Shown: positions 7,766 to 16,278, counted from the first letter of the stretch. The stretch: 42,989 bases of DNA from Flavobacterium quisquiliarum (GCF_019308285.1 NZ_WWEM01000040.1:1-42989), one strand, 5' to 3'. The notes: generated from the sequence alone by a model not told the origin. A program made the numbers and translations.

Positions 7766-7790
7766 AAAAGTGTCGTTTAACGGCACTTTT
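7766..7790 (+). terminator. Terminator after menD
   Basis: AAAAGTGTCG (7766-7775) pairs with CGGCACTTTT (7781-7790), with one G-U pair and a TTTAA loop, and is followed by TATTTTAT. Confidence 0.75.
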
Positions 7791-7833
7791 TATTTTATAT
7801 TAAACATTTTCGATTTAACATTTTCAAACTTCG

Positions 7834-7841
7834 TACCTTTG
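7834..7841 (+). promoter_or_regulatory. -7 element TACCTTTG for the CvfB-like gene
   Basis: It matches TAnnTTTG, 44 bases before the start codon and just after the menD terminator, so this gene has its own promoter. Confidence 0.6.
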
Positions 7842-7885
7842 CACGACAAAACTTAGTTGCTTAATCAACTTAGAATATTTAAAAA

Positions 7886-8737
7886 ATGCTTGAAATAGGA
7901 AAATACAATACTCTTACTATATTACGTGATACCAAAGTTGGTTTATTTTTAGGCGATCCTGAAAATGATCCAGAAGGTGTTCACGATGTTTTATTACCAA
8001 ACAAATATGTTCCAAAAGAGTTTGAAATAGGGGCAGAATTAATCGTTTTTGTTTATCTGGATCACGAACAGCGTCCAGTTGCAACAACGTTAGTTCCTTA
8101 TATTTTATTGAATGAATTTGCACTTTTACGTGTCAATTACATTAATAATGTTGGTGCTTTTATGGATTGGGGAATGGAAAAAGATATCCTTGTTCCATTC
8201 AAAGAACAAGCCCGTCCAATGGAGAAAGGAAAACGTTATTTAGTTTATTTATATATGGATAAACAAACGAATCGTTTAGTTGCATCCAGCAAAACCAATC
8301 AGTTTTTAAGCAACGATCAATTGACAGTTGAAAAAGATGAAGAAGTTGATTTAATCGTTTCTCATATTACCGATATGGGAATCAATGTGATTATAAACGA
8401 GCGTCACAAAGGTCTTTTATATAAAGACGAAGTGTATGACGATTCAATTAGAACAGGTCAGAGATTACGTGGTTATATCAAAAATATTAGACCTGATAAT
8501 AAAATAGATGTGGCGCTTCAAGCGCAGGGATTTGAAAGTATTGAACCTAATGCAGAGAAAATCTTAAGCGAACTAAGAGCAAGCAGAGGATTCTTAAGGT
8601 TAAATGATAATTCGCATCCGGAAGATATCAAGACCGTTTTAAAAATGAGTAAAAAATCATTTAAAAAAGCAATTGGCACTTTATATAAAGAGAGACTTAT
8701 TGAAATTAAAGAAGACGGAATTTATTTAATTAATTAA
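7886..8737 (+). CDS. CvfB/YitL-like S1 RNA-binding protein
   Basis: A cytoplasmic protein of 283 residues with tandem S1-type OB-fold repeats and a C-terminal winged helix (about 240-283, KMSKKSFKKAIGTLYKERLI). The S1 signatures include NYINNVGAFMDWGMEKDILVP, VSHITDMGINVIINERHKGLL and YIKNIRPDNKIDVALQ. CvfB homologues bind RNA and affect virulence-factor expression in Staphylococcus. The role in this group is not known. It sits between menD and menB but has its own promoter and terminator, so the proximity to menaquinone genes need not mean a shared pathway. Confidence 0.9.
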   Translation: MLEIGKYNTLTILRDTKVGLFLGDPENDPEGVHDVLLPNKYVPKEFEIGAELIVFVYLDHEQRPVATTLVPYILLNEFALLRVNYINNVGAFMDWGMEKDILVPFKEQARPMEKGKRYLVYLYMDKQTNRLVASSKTNQFLSNDQLTVEKDEEVDLIVSHITDMGINVIINERHKGLLYKDEVYDDSIRTGQRLRGYIKNIRPDNKIDVALQAQGFESIEPNAEKILSELRASRGFLRLNDNSHPEDIKTVLKMSKKSFKKAIGTLYKERLIEIKEDGIYLIN

Positions 8738-9530
8738 ATTCTAATATCAAAATTCCAAAATCCAAGCTTTGATTGAATACAATAAAACTGGAATTTGGAA
8801 TTTTTATTTTTTTGCAATTTACGAAGTAAAGTTATTATAACACAAAAGGCTGCCCATTACGAGCAGCCTTTCGCTTTTTATTCTAGTTTTAAAAAAAATT
8901 GTAATTAAAAAAAAACAGAAATAAAATAATTCGAATCCATCTCAGAATAATAGCTTTACGTATTTTAGAGATTATTCCATTGACGGTATGTCTTTTAAAC
9001 AATTCATGTAAATATCTTAAAAGCAAAAAGAGAATTTCACGGCTGTTCCATTGGTTTGTAAAATAACTTTTAGAAAGTGTGAATTAGTATTTTTTCTCTT
9101 TTCGTTATCATTTATATACTAATTATAGATACAATTCTAACCTTTAACCTTAGGTGTTACTTTTTTCTTTTTGAAGTTTCGACAAACACATAAATCATTT
9201 GCTCTTTACTTTGAGGTTTGTTAGTGAAAACCCTAAAAAAATGAGCGACAAATTTTTTAAATTTTCTCAAAAAAATCATTTTTTAGGTTAATAAATCAGT
9301 GAAAGAAAATCAATCTGAAATCAATGAAACAAAATGTATCTCATTGATTTCTAGGGTGTAAAATTAATTATTATTTTTCTAAACTAATGTTAAAAAATGT
9401 TATTTTTTGTAAGTAAATACCAATTGTTAACATTGCATATCGATTTCGTCAAGACTTAACCCAAATTGAGTAGGTAAAATTGTAAAAATGACTTATTTTT
9501 ACACTATAATATTTTAATACAAAAATCAAA
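8738..9530. other. Long non-coding interval before menB
   Basis: No credible gene is seen on either strand in nearly 800 AT-rich bases. It holds a degenerate inverted repeat (AAATTCCAAAATCC-like near 8752-8771 against GGAATTTGGAATTTT near 8791-8807), one terminator hairpin at 8845-8871, and scattered A and T runs. No TAnnTTTG box was found close to menB. A long leader or a small RNA is possible but not shown. Confidence 0.6.
8845..8871 (+). terminator. Terminator hairpin after the CvfB-like gene
   Basis: AAAGGCTGC at 8845-8853 pairs exactly with GCAGCCTTT at 8863-8871, followed by CGCTTTTTATT. It is more than 100 bases after the stop codon. Confidence 0.7.
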
Positions 9531-10364
9531 ATGGATTGGATTACAGCCAGAGAATTTGAAGATATAACTTATAAAAAATGCAACGGAGTAGCTAGAATCG
9601 CCTTTAACAGACCGAATGTTAGAAATGCATTCCGCCCAAAAACTACTTCAGAATTATACCAAGCCTTTTATGATGCACAAGAAGACACTTCGATTGGAGT
9701 GGTTTTGCTTTCTGCTGAAGGACCTTCAACAAAAGACGGAGTTTATTCTTTCTGCAGCGGTGGAGATCAGAACGCACGTGGACATCAAGGTTATGTTGGT
9801 GAAGATGGACAGCACCGTTTAAATATACTAGAAGTACAGCGTTTAATTCGTTTTATGCCAAAAGTGGTAATTGCTGTTGTGCCAGGATGGGCAGTTGGAG
9901 GTGGACATAGCTTGCACGTAGTTTGCGATATGACGCTTGCAAGTAAAGAACACGCTATTTTCAAACAAACAGATGCTGATGTAACAAGTTTTGATGGAGG
10001 CTATGGATCTGCTTATTTAGCTAAAATGGTAGGTCAGAAAAAAGCTCGTGAAATCTTCTTCTTAGGTAGAAATTATTCTGCACAAGAAGCTTTTGAAATG
10101 GGAATGGTAAATGCCGTAATTCCTCATGACGAATTGGAAGCGACTGCATATGAATGGGCTCAGGAAATTCTTCAGAAATCTCCAACTTCTATTAAAATGC
10201 TGAAATTCGCCATGAACTTAACAGACGACGGAATGGTTGGACAGCAGGTTTTTGCTGGAGAAGCAACTCGTTTGGCCTATATGACAGAAGAAGCCAAAGA
10301 AGGAAGAAATGCTTTCTTAGAAAAGAGAAAACCAAATTTCGGTGAAAATAAATGGTTACCATAA
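9531..10364 (+). CDS. menB: 1,4-dihydroxy-2-naphthoyl-CoA synthase (MenB)
   Basis: A crotonase-fold enzyme that closes the second ring of the naphthoquinone from o-succinylbenzoyl-CoA. The MenB signatures are clear: FCSGGDQNARG for substrate binding, the oxyanion loop GWAVGGGHSLH (119-129), and SFDGGYGSAYLAKMVGQKKARE from 153 with the catalytic Ser/Asp region. The C-terminal end FLEKRKPNFGENKWLP is also typical. The length of 277 is normal. menA follows after a repeat-rich 100-base gap, so they may be co-transcribed. Confidence 0.97.
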   Translation: MDWITAREFEDITYKKCNGVARIAFNRPNVRNAFRPKTTSELYQAFYDAQEDTSIGVVLLSAEGPSTKDGVYSFCSGGDQNARGHQGYVGEDGQHRLNILEVQRLIRFMPKVVIAVVPGWAVGGGHSLHVVCDMTLASKEHAIFKQTDADVTSFDGGYGSAYLAKMVGQKKAREIFFLGRNYSAQEAFEMGMVNAVIPHDELEATAYEWAQEILQKSPTSIKMLKFAMNLTDDGMVGQQVFAGEATRLAYMTEEAKEGRNAFLEKRKPNFGENKWLP

Positions 10365-10366
10365 TA

Positions 10367-10463
10367 ATTTTAGATTTCTGATTTTAGATTTTAGATTCTT
10401 AATCTATTATTTTTAATCAGAATACAATATCTAAAATCTACATTCTAAAATCTAAAATTACAA
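10367..10463. repeat. AT-rich interspersed repeat of the TTTTAGATTT type
   Basis: Copies of AGATTTTAGATT in the left half are mirrored by AATCTAAAATCT in the right half, giving an imperfect palindrome that fills the whole menB-menA gap. It has no T-tract after a GC stem, so it is unlikely to be a strong terminator. Confidence 0.65.
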
Positions 10464-10464
10464 T

Positions 10465-11427
10465 ATGAAACATTGGATTGAAGCCGCAAGATTGCGCACA
10501 TTGCCTTTATCAGTTTCTGGAATTATAGTTGGAAGTATTTATGCTTTATCAAATCCAACAGAAACTATTAATACACCAACTGAAGTATTCAGCTGGAAGA
10601 TTTTTGGTTTCGCACTTTTAACAACATTAGGGTTACAGGTTTTATCCAATTTTGCCAATGATTATGGCGATGGAGTAAAAGGTACCGACAACGCAGATCG
10701 AGTAGGGCCACAACGCGCTATTCAAAGTGGTGTTATTACGCCTCAAGCAATGAAAAAAGCAATTATAATTACTTCTTTGCTGACTTTATTAACTGCAATA
10801 ATCTTAATTTATTTTGCTTTTGGCAAAGATAACTTTGGATATTCAATCTTCTTTTTATTACTTGGAATTGCTGCGATTGTTGCTGCAATTAAATACACTG
10901 TTGGTAGTTCTGCTTATGGTTACAGAGGTTTTGGAGATGTATTCGTATTTATTTTCTTCGGATTAGTGAGCACTTTGGGAGTAAACTTTTTATATGCAAA
11001 AGAAGTAGATCCACTTTTAATTCTTCCGGCCATTTCAATTGGTTTATTGAGTGTAGGAGTTTTGAATTTAAATAATATGCGCGATCAGGAATCAGATAAA
11101 AAAGCAGGAAAAAATACTATTGTAGTACAAATTGGCGCTGCAAATGCAAAAGTGTATCATTACACTTTAATTATAACCGCAATGCTTTTGGTTGTAGTTT
11201 TTGCTGTTCTAAGCGATTACAACTTTGACCAATATTTGTTTTTATTGGCTTATATTCCTTTAACTAAACATTTAATTACTGTTTATAAAAATCAGAATCC
11301 TAAATTGTTAGATCCAGAATTAAAAAAATTAGCATTAAGTACATTTTTACTTTCAATATTATTAACGGTTTGTATGATTTCATTGATTTCAGACATTATT
11401 GTAAACCTGTTTTTGGGCGGAAGATAA
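10465..11427 (+). CDS. menA: 1,4-dihydroxy-2-naphthoate polyprenyltransferase (MenA)
   Basis: A UbiA-superfamily integral membrane enzyme that attaches the isoprenoid tail to DHNA to give demethylmenaquinone. Both Mg-diphosphate motifs are present: NDYGDGVKGTDNAD starting at Asn65 and NNMRDQESD at 203-211. Eight to nine hydrophobic segments follow the family layout, and RAIQSG after the first motif is typical of MenA. The length of 320 is normal. The next gene starts 29 bases after the stop. Confidence 0.96.
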   Translation: MKHWIEAARLRTLPLSVSGIIVGSIYALSNPTETINTPTEVFSWKIFGFALLTTLGLQVLSNFANDYGDGVKGTDNADRVGPQRAIQSGVITPQAMKKAIIITSLLTLLTAIILIYFAFGKDNFGYSIFFLLLGIAAIVAAIKYTVGSSAYGYRGFGDVFVFIFFGLVSTLGVNFLYAKEVDPLLILPAISIGLLSVGVLNLNNMRDQESDKKAGKNTIVVQIGAANAKVYHYTLIITAMLLVVVFAVLSDYNFDQYLFLLAYIPLTKHLITVYKNQNPKLLDPELKKLALSTFLLSILLTVCMISLISDIIVNLFLGGR

Positions 11428-11456
11428 AAATACTTTAAACTTTAAATTATACAAAA

Positions 11457-12134
11457 ATGAAAATTACATATTACGGACATGCTTCTTTAGGAATTGAAGT
11501 AGGAGGAAAAAACATTATCGTGGATCCATTTATTACTGGAAATCCTAAAGCTTCAGGAATTGACATCAATTCGCTAAAAGCAGATTATATCTTGGTTACA
11601 CATGCACATGGCGACCACGTTTTAGATGTAGAGACTATTGCAAAAAACACAAATGCAGTAATTGTTTCCAATGCAGAAATCGCAACTTACTACGGAAGTA
11701 AAGGATTCAATTCACACCCGATGAATCATGGCGGAAGCTGGAAATTTGATTTCGGAAAAGTAAAATATGTAAACGCAATCCATTCAAGCAGTTTTCCTGA
11801 CGGAACTTACGGAGGAAATCCTGGTGGATTTGTAATCGAAGGCGAACATAAAAACATTTATATCGCTGGAGATACAGCTTTAACTTATGATATGAAATTG
11901 ATTCCGCTTCGTACAGAATTAGATTTAGTAATTCTTCCAATTGGAGATAACTTTACAATGGATGTCGAAGATGCTATCATTGCTTCAGATTTTGTAGAAT
12001 GTGACAAAATCTTAGGATATCATTTTGATACTTTTGGATATATCGAGATCAATCACGAAGAATCTATTCGTAAATTTTTCGATAAAGGAAAAGATTTAAT
12101 GCTTTTAGAAATCGGAGAATCTATTGAATTATAA
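11457..12134 (+). CDS. Metal-dependent hydrolase, UPF0173 metallo-beta-lactamase fold
   Basis: A cytoplasmic MBL-fold protein of 225 residues. The zinc motif THAHGDHVLD gives His49, His51, Asp53 and His54. Further ligands are expected in SNAEIATYYG, NHGGSW and YIAGDTAL. The UPF0173/YtkL family is widespread but its substrate is not established. It is 29 bases after menA and probably in the same transcript. A link with menaquinone, for example a thioesterase-like step, is possible but unproven. DHNA-CoA thioesterases known in other bacteria are of the hot-dog fold. Confidence 0.88.
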   Translation: MKITYYGHASLGIEVGGKNIIVDPFITGNPKASGIDINSLKADYILVTHAHGDHVLDVETIAKNTNAVIVSNAEIATYYGSKGFNSHPMNHGGSWKFDFGKVKYVNAIHSSSFPDGTYGGNPGGFVIEGEHKNIYIAGDTALTYDMKLIPLRTELDLVILPIGDNFTMDVEDAIIASDFVECDKILGYHFDTFGYIEINHEESIRKFFDKGKDLMLLEIGESIEL

Positions 12135-12145
12135 ATATTCCTAAG

Positions 12146-12184
12146 TATAGCCGAAGAAAGGAGATAATTCCTGATTCGGCTATA
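12146..12184 (+). terminator. Hairpin after the MBL-fold gene
   Basis: TATAGCCGAA (12146-12155) pairs with TTCGGCTATA (12175-12184), with an inner AGGA/TCCT, then TCTTTTAAA. The T-tract is weak. Confidence 0.55.
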
Positions 12185-12271
12185 TCTTTTAAAGGCAAAA
12201 AGAAATTGTTATTTGGCACAATCTATGTTATTGAAATACTGGAGTTTTTAAAATAAAAATCATTTTAATCT

Positions 12272-13510
12272 GTGAAATCTGTGGCAATTCAAACATCCTC
12301 ACAAAATTCAACTTTCAAAAAATTATTATTAGCTCTTTTTATTGTAATTTCTTATAGCGTTTTTGCTCAAAAAGACGGTTATTGGGATAAAGAGCGAGCA
12401 ACTACAAAAGAAATTTTGGTTCCAGCACGCGATAGGATCTCTATCGCAACAGAAGATCTTCCCGTTGGAACTACAGAAATCGTTTACCGAATTACACTTT
12501 TAGATAAAAATCAAGAACTGACAAATAGCTTGGTTTCTTTATTAAAAGCTATTCCGGATCCAACAGGAGTAAGTCAGGGATCGGCTGGAGCAGTTTTCTT
12601 GATGTCTAAAATTTCAGGAGACGACGAATGTACTTACTCAATTTTTACTTCGAATGAAAATGCAAAAAAATACGTTGCAGATGGCAAAATCAGTGAGGCT
12701 TGTTATTCTCAAGCTGAACCTGTAAGTAAAGATGCTAAACGTTTGTCTGTTGGTAAATCATCTTGTTTAAAAGAAAACCTCAGTACCATCTGGTTTGGTT
12801 TCGAAAGTAAAAACTGGATTTTAAGCCAAAAAGTAGTTTTAGAAGTTGTGCCTTGGGTTGATACTAAGCTGAACCGAGGCTGGAATCAAGACAATAAAAA
12901 CGAAATCATAAGTTTATGCAAAACTTCCACAATGGCACAAAAAATGGCCAATTCTGATGATTTTTGTGTTTGTATTTTAAATAAAATCATGAAACAATAT
13001 CGTTATGATGAGTTTCAAAAATTATTGGCTGTTGAAAAAACAAAAGTTTACAAAGATTTTGGAAATGCTTGTTATAAAGACGCAGATATTTCCAAAAATG
13101 TCTTTGATGATTTAAGAAAACAAGCGTCTTCTTTAATCAAAACACAAAAATACAATGAAGCGATTCCTAAATTAAATACCATTGTTAGTGAAGGAAAAGC
13201 AACAGCTTTAGATTATAGTTCTTTGGGTTATTGTTATATTTTGACTAAACAATATGCAAAAGCTTTAAAAGCACTTCAAGACGGAGAAAAATTGGACGAT
13301 ACAGAGTTATTAGTAAAATTAAATTTGGCACATACTTATTTAGTAAGCAATGATTACAGCGCAGCTAAAGCTATTTACAAAAAATACCAAACTCAGAACG
13401 TTACAGACAGCTTAAGCTGGATTGAGAAAACAAAGCTTGATTTTCAAGCTTTTGAAAAAGCAGGTTTACCTTCAAAAGATTTCGAAAAAATCTTAAAATT
13501 ATACAATTAA
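12272..13510 (+). CDS. Exported TPR-containing protein of unknown function
   Basis: An N-terminal hydrophobic stretch ending in YSVFAQ looks like a signal peptide. The middle is of unknown fold with several Cys residues (about 120-260). The C-terminal part, about 285-400, has TPR-like helical pairs (KYNEAIPKLNTIVSEGKATA, then YAKALKALQDGEKLDD and YSAAKAIYKKYQ). There is no ATG before the signal sequence. The only in-frame starts are GTG at 12272 or 12281. Both lie in ATCTGTGAAATCTGTGGC, which resembles an interspersed repeat, so the true start is uncertain. A role in protein-protein contacts in the periplasm is likely but unspecified. Confidence 0.75.
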   Translation: MKSVAIQTSSQNSTFKKLLLALFIVISYSVFAQKDGYWDKERATTKEILVPARDRISIATEDLPVGTTEIVYRITLLDKNQELTNSLVSLLKAIPDPTGVSQGSAGAVFLMSKISGDDECTYSIFTSNENAKKYVADGKISEACYSQAEPVSKDAKRLSVGKSSCLKENLSTIWFGFESKNWILSQKVVLEVVPWVDTKLNRGWNQDNKNEIISLCKTSTMAQKMANSDDFCVCILNKIMKQYRYDEFQKLLAVEKTKVYKDFGNACYKDADISKNVFDDLRKQASSLIKTQKYNEAIPKLNTIVSEGKATALDYSSLGYCYILTKQYAKALKALQDGEKLDDTELLVKLNLAHTYLVSNDYSAAKAIYKKYQTQNVTDSLSWIEKTKLDFQAFEKAGLPSKDFEKILKLYN

Positions 13511-13581
13511 GTTTCTTAGATGTGAAGTGCTTCTAGAAAACTCAGCATCTCAGTACCTTAGTATCTTAGCATCTAAAAAAA
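13511..13581. repeat. Short interspersed repeat of the CTTAGTATCTTAGCATCT type
   Basis: The gap between the TPR gene and menC is filled with tandem-like ACTCAGCATCTCAG and CCTTAGTATCTTAGCATC units, and TTAGATG on the left mirrors CATCTAA on the right. It abuts the menC start codon. Confidence 0.55.
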
Positions 13582-14631
13582 ATGAACGCATCTTATCAAA
13601 AATATTTATTAGACTTTAAAAGGCCTTCAGGAACTTCCCGAGGCATTATGACCGAAAAAGAAACCTGGTTTATAATTCTGGAAGAAAATGGCAAAAAAGG
13701 AATAGGAGAGTGCGGTATTCTTAGAGGATTAAGCGCAGATGATCGACAAGATTATGAAGAAAAGATAAAATGGGCCTGCGATAATATTCATTTAGGAGAA
13801 GAAGCACTTTGGGAAGCATTGTCAGAATTTCCATCAATCCAGTTTGGAATTGAAATGGCTTTTTCATCCTTAAAAAGTGAAAATTCATATCTTTTATTTC
13901 CATCAGATTTTACTAGAAATTTAAGTTCAATCAACATAAATGGTCTGGTTTGGATGGGAGAATCTGCTTTTATGAAACAGCAGATTGAAGATAAATTAGC
14001 TGCTGGTTTTAATTGTATAAAACTTAAAATTGGAGCAATCGATTTTCAAAAAGAATTGGAATTATTAGCGTTTATAAGAAGTCATTTTTCGCCAGAAGAA
14101 ATAGAAATTCGAGTAGATGCAAACGGCGCTTTTTCAATAAGTGAAGCTTTAGATAAACTGAATCAATTGAGTCAATTTCATTTACATAGCATTGAACAGC
14201 CAATCAAAAAAGGCAATATAAAAGAAATGGAAAAACTTTGTAAAAAAACACCATTTCCAATTGCTTTAGACGAAGAGCTTATTGGTGTATTTACATTAGA
14301 AGAAAAAGAAAAATTACTGAAAGAAATAAAACCACAATATATTATTTTAAAGCCAAGTTTTATCGGAGGTTTTAGAGGAACACAAGAATGGATTACACTT
14401 GCAGAAAAGTATAATATTGGCTGGTGGATTACTTCTGCTTTAGAAAGTAATATTGGTTTGAATGCCATTGCACAATGGACTTTTCTTCAAAACTCAGAAA
14501 TGCCACAAGGTTTAGGAACTGGAGCATTATATACTAATAATATAGATTGTCCCTTAGAAGTTAAAAATGGGCAGCTTTGGTATAATATGGAAAAAGAATG
14601 GCAGAAAGATTTTTTTAAAGTGACAAAGTAA
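13582..14631 (+). CDS. menC: o-Succinylbenzoate synthase (MenC), enolase superfamily
   Basis: It dehydrates SHCHC to o-succinylbenzoate in menaquinone synthesis. The catalytic set is complete: the Lys pair KLK at 147-149, metal ligands Asp179 (VDANG), Glu205 (IEQP) and Asp230 (LDEE), and Lys257 (LKPS). The C-terminal SALESNIGLNAIAQW is characteristic of OSB synthases. The length of 349 is usual for this group. Some relatives are N-acylamino acid racemases or dipeptide epimerases, but the setting with menD, menB and menA supports MenC. The last four codons fall inside an intergenic repeat, so the C-terminal VTK is probably repeat-derived. Confidence 0.93.
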   Translation: MNASYQKYLLDFKRPSGTSRGIMTEKETWFIILEENGKKGIGECGILRGLSADDRQDYEEKIKWACDNIHLGEEALWEALSEFPSIQFGIEMAFSSLKSENSYLLFPSDFTRNLSSININGLVWMGESAFMKQQIEDKLAAGFNCIKLKIGAIDFQKELELLAFIRSHFSPEEIEIRVDANGAFSISEALDKLNQLSQFHLHSIEQPIKKGNIKEMEKLCKKTPFPIALDEELIGVFTLEEKEKLLKEIKPQYIILKPSFIGGFRGTQEWITLAEKYNIGWWITSALESNIGLNAIAQWTFLQNSEMPQGLGTGALYTNNIDCPLEVKNGQLWYNMEKEWQKDFFKVTK

Positions 14632-14746
14632 CAAAGCAAAAAAGGTACAAAGTTTTTACTCTGTACCTTTTTTGTATTATTAAAAAAAAGTAAAGAAGAC
14701 AAAGCTTCAATACAAAAGTTTAAAACCTTTGTAACTTTGTCACTCT
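14617..14746. repeat. Composite inverted repeat enclosing a terminator
   Basis: The 20 bases at 14617-14636 (AAAGTGACAAAGTAACAAAG) match the reverse complement of 14727-14746 with two differences. A terminator hairpin lies between them. The left arm overlaps the end of menC, and the element separates convergent genes. Confidence 0.7.
14638..14673. terminator. Terminator after menC
   Basis: AAAAAAGGTACA (14638-14649) pairs with TGTACCTTTTTT (14662-14673). The A-run and T-run on the two sides suit use in both directions between convergent genes. Confidence 0.8.
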
Positions 14747-14769
14747 GCCTCTCTGAACCTTTAAAAAAA

Positions 14770-15318
14770 TCACTCTTTTCCACCTAAAAGACTATCTTGC
14801 CAGTCTTTTAATTCCTGCCATTTCCCCTGATAAGCCATTAAAGCTTGTCTTGCCCAAGTGCTTGGATTATGAATGGCGTAGTTTTCTCCACCAGCATCTA
14901 GAATAGACTGTAGTTTTTCCGTTGAAGCCTGAGAAAGATCATACCACGTTTTTATTCCAGCGTCATTGAATAAAGCTTCTATTTTTGGTCCGATTCCTTC
15001 TACAACTTTCAAATCATTTTCTTTTATTTTTTTACCGAGAACAGTCACTGCCAATTCACTATTAAATGGAATCACAGTTGGAGCGGTTCCAGCGAATGAT
15101 TGAGGAGCTGGATTGGCTTTTGCTGCAGCTAAATCGGCTTCTAAAGTAGTAATTCTTGCATTGAGATTTCGTGTATTAGCTTTACAGGCGTCTAAATCTG
15201 CCTGAAGCGACAATGCGAGAGAATCATCATTTTTCGAATTCATTTTTCCTAGTAAGTAACCTAAAATTCCACAGATTAATCCCACTAGCACAGGTATTAA
15301 GATACAAGGTATATTCAT
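14770..15318 (-). CDS. Membrane-anchored helix-hairpin-helix protein
   Basis: Residues 4-25 form one membrane span (IPVLVGLICGILGYLLG). A coiled coil follows (about 38-68), then a linker and a helix-hairpin-helix-like domain at about 103-140 (LKVVEGIGPKIEALFNDAGIKTW). This domain occurs in DUF4332 proteins and in proteins loosely called flap-endonuclease-like; here no nuclease residues are evident. The end, STWARQALMAYQGKWQELKDWQD, is also conserved in such proteins. It starts 19 bases after the OmpA-domain gene and is probably co-expressed, suggesting an envelope-linked rather than a DNA-repair role. Function unknown. Confidence 0.82.
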   Translation of the reverse strand: MNIPCILIPVLVGLICGILGYLLGKMNSKNDDSLALSLQADLDACKANTRNLNARITTLEADLAAAKANPAPQSFAGTAPTVIPFNSELAVTVLGKKIKENDLKVVEGIGPKIEALFNDAGIKTWYDLSQASTEKLQSILDAGGENYAIHNPSTWARQALMAYQGKWQELKDWQDSLLGGKE

Positions 15319-15337
15319 GATCGTATGTTTTGATTAA

Positions 15338-16255
15338 TTATTTAATAGTAATTACGGTTCTTCTGTTTGATGCTTTTCCTTCAGAAGTATTGTTATCTCC
15401 AATTGGTTCATCTGGCCCTTTAGATTGCGTTTCAATCCTTGTGGCATCAATACCTTTTTTAGAAAGATAATTTTTAGAAAACTCTGCTCTTTTTTGTCCT
15501 AAAACAATGTTTGAATCACGGTTTCCAACATTATCAGAATGACCTACAGCTAAAACAACAGCCTCTTTTACATGTTCTGTATATTTTACAATATCCGCAA
15601 CTTTTTGTTTTTCAAGAGTGGTTAAAGTTTCCCTAGACTGATTCGTATTGAAATGAAGAATTAAAGGATCTGCATTTATTTTATCCTTTAAAGCTGTCCA
15701 TTCATCGGTCGTTGCAGCAGTAGCAGTAGAATCTATAGTGTCAAAGGCATAATTTGCTGGGCCTAGAAGTGTATCTGCACTCATTTTCCATTTGTCTATA
15801 ATTTCACCTTTTGTATTGAATTGTTTTTCTGATAATCCTTCAGAGACAAAATAATTTTTGACTTCGTTTGCTCTTGCCAGACCTAAATTCTCAAATGTGG
15901 TGGAATTTGTTTCGTCTGATGTTGCATAGCCCGTTATCGTAACTTTTTGCTGAGGGTTTGAAACCAAGAATGTCTTTAATTTTTGAATACCACTAATGAC
16001 AGAATCACTGACAGGTATTATTAAAGTTGCGCTGTTTTTAAGGAACTTGAGATTATCATGTGTCTGATATTCAATTCCAGGACCATTTAATACAAACGGA
16101 ACAAAATTAGGCTCTTGAACAGGTGTTGAAACTGTTTTTGGAGTATCATCCGTTGTAATTTTCTCAGAGCAGTTGCAGCAGAATTTTAGATATAAAAAGG
16201 TACCTAAAATAATGGTAATTGCAATGCCTAATAGATAAAGTGCTTTTTTAGACAT
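15338..16255 (-). CDS. Protein with two OmpA-like domains, membrane-anchored
   Basis: Residues 6-23 are a hydrophobic anchor (LYLLGIAITIILGTFLYL) followed by cysteines (KFCCNCS). There is no beta-barrel. Two OmpA-C-like domains follow. The first, at about 60-165, is degenerate (KVTITGYATSDETNS, LGLARANEVKNYFVSEGL). The second, at about 190-305, is well preserved (GHSDNVGNRDSN, LGQKRAEFSKNYLSKKGI, ASNRRTVITIK). OmpA domains usually bind peptidoglycan in the periplasm. The downstream helix-hairpin-helix membrane gene is in the same unit. A minus-strand TAAATTTG box lies 24 bases upstream. Confidence 0.9.
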   Translation of the reverse strand: MSKKALYLLGIAITIILGTFLYLKFCCNCSEKITTDDTPKTVSTPVQEPNFVPFVLNGPGIEYQTHDNLKFLKNSATLIIPVSDSVISGIQKLKTFLVSNPQQKVTITGYATSDETNSTTFENLGLARANEVKNYFVSEGLSEKQFNTKGEIIDKWKMSADTLLGPANYAFDTIDSTATAATTDEWTALKDKINADPLILHFNTNQSRETLTTLEKQKVADIVKYTEHVKEAVVLAVGHSDNVGNRDSNIVLGQKRAEFSKNYLSKKGIDATRIETQSKGPDEPIGDNNTSEGKASNRRTVITIK

Positions 16256-16278
16256 AGATGATGAAGTTAAGATTCTAT

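Noticed and set aside
9241..9291. Tiny frame MSDKFFKFSQKNHF before menB
   Set aside because: Only 16 codons in very AT-rich DNA with no start signal; cannot be told from chance.
12262..12290. Direct repeat ATCTGTGAAATCTGTGG considered as a CRISPR or operator repeat
   Set aside because: Only two partial copies with no spacers. It looks like the edge of an interspersed repeat.
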